Shown: piece by piece, positions 5,988-6,035 of the stretch | How the letters are laid out: every line of letters starts with the position of its first letter | How positions within the stretch are numbered: position 1 is the stretch's first letter | Assembly: GCA_903919165.1 (NCBI GenBank) | Contig: CAIXHJ010000276.1 | Span: forward strand, 1 to 6,035 | Length of the DNA stretch: 6,035 bases | DNA from: an uncultured Holophagaceae bacterium | Lineage (GTDB): Bacteria; Acidobacteriota; Holophagae; Holophagales; Holophagaceae | Reading direction: 5' to 3' | Position numbers and translations under genes: made by a program | The notes under the pieces: generated by a model | What the model was told of the DNA's origin: nothing | Seen by the model: the letters and a program-made list of their open reading frames with translations, nothing else | The model's database searches: none

Positions 5988-6004
5988 TAAACGAGGTGAA
6001 TCCT

Positions 6005-6035
6005 TTGGGCGAGATACTGCTAGAGGTGAAGAACC
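6005..6035 (+). CDS. dppF: Start of second ABC ATPase, DppF/OppF-like (cut by right window edge)
   Basis: Ten codons are visible, giving MGEILLEVKN if TTG at 6005 is the start. This resembles the first strand of DppF/OppF ATPases and is the gene expected after dppD. GAGGTGA (5993-5999) lies five bases ahead of the TTG, which favours that start. A GTG at 5996 in the same frame would give MNPLGEILLEVKN, but it has only a weak upstream signal and is itself part of the ribosome binding site. The gap from the dppD stop is 17 bases (8 with the GTG start). No ATPase motif lies inside the window, so the call rests on context plus the short N-terminus. Confidence 0.7.
   Translation, partial: MGEILLEVKN

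Noticed and set aside
1..6035. tRNA, rRNA, CRISPR array or integron site
   Set aside because: No clustered spaced repeats, cloverleaf-like segments or rRNA-like stretches were seen; the palindrome at 1039-1097 lacks the conserved ends of an integron attC site.

Overview
The window looks like chromosomal DNA of a GC-rich (roughly 60 % by eye) Gram-negative bacterium. The substrate-binding protein has a signal-peptidase-I leader and no lipobox cysteine, so it should be free in a periplasm. Codon choice in the transporter genes (CTG, ATC, AAG, GAG) and the general look of the proteins would suit a Desulfovibrio-like deltaproteobacterium, but that placement is an impression and cannot be proven from this stretch.

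Left part (about 1-1141, minus strand): most of an IS3-family insertion sequence, entering from the left edge. It has the classic two-frame layout. orfA (helix-turn-helix plus leucine zipper, 664-996) is followed by orfB (DDE integrase) in the -1 frame. The frames are joined at a run of seven A's, followed four bases later by a nested stem-loop, which is a textbook programmed -1 frameshift site. orfB carries one extra base in a run of four G's (plus strand 195-198) that breaks the integrase between its first and second catalytic aspartates. Either this copy is dead or the read has an error there. The third catalytic residue should lie just past the left edge.

Middle (about 1142-1455): a roughly 310-base non-coding stretch between the IS and the transporter operon. 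Its right end holds a 14-codon open frame (1392-1436) with a near-perfect Shine-Dalgarno sequence directly ahead of the first transporter gene. A TATAAT hexamer overlaps the start of this small frame, so the two readings compete. No convincing -35 box is visible.

Right part (1456-6035, plus strand): an ABC importer operon of the dipeptide/oligopeptide/nickel (Dpp/Opp) class in the canonical order: periplasmic binding protein, two permeases (DppB-, DppC-like), first ATPase (DppD-like), and the first codons of a second ATPase (DppF-like) cut by the window edge. The genes from dppB onward are nearly contiguous (1-base overlap, 13-base gap, about 17-base gap). The binding-protein gene is separated from dppB by 134 bases containing two hairpins, which fits higher expression of the binding protein than of the membrane parts. 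Together the five proteins would capture a peptide-like ligand in the periplasm and drive it across the inner membrane with ATP. The actual ligand cannot be told from sequence.

I see no novel defence or biosynthetic system here. The points worth checking are the IS frameshift signal and its broken orfB, the small leader frame, the intercistronic hairpins, and an unusual residue after the H-loop histidine of the ATPase.
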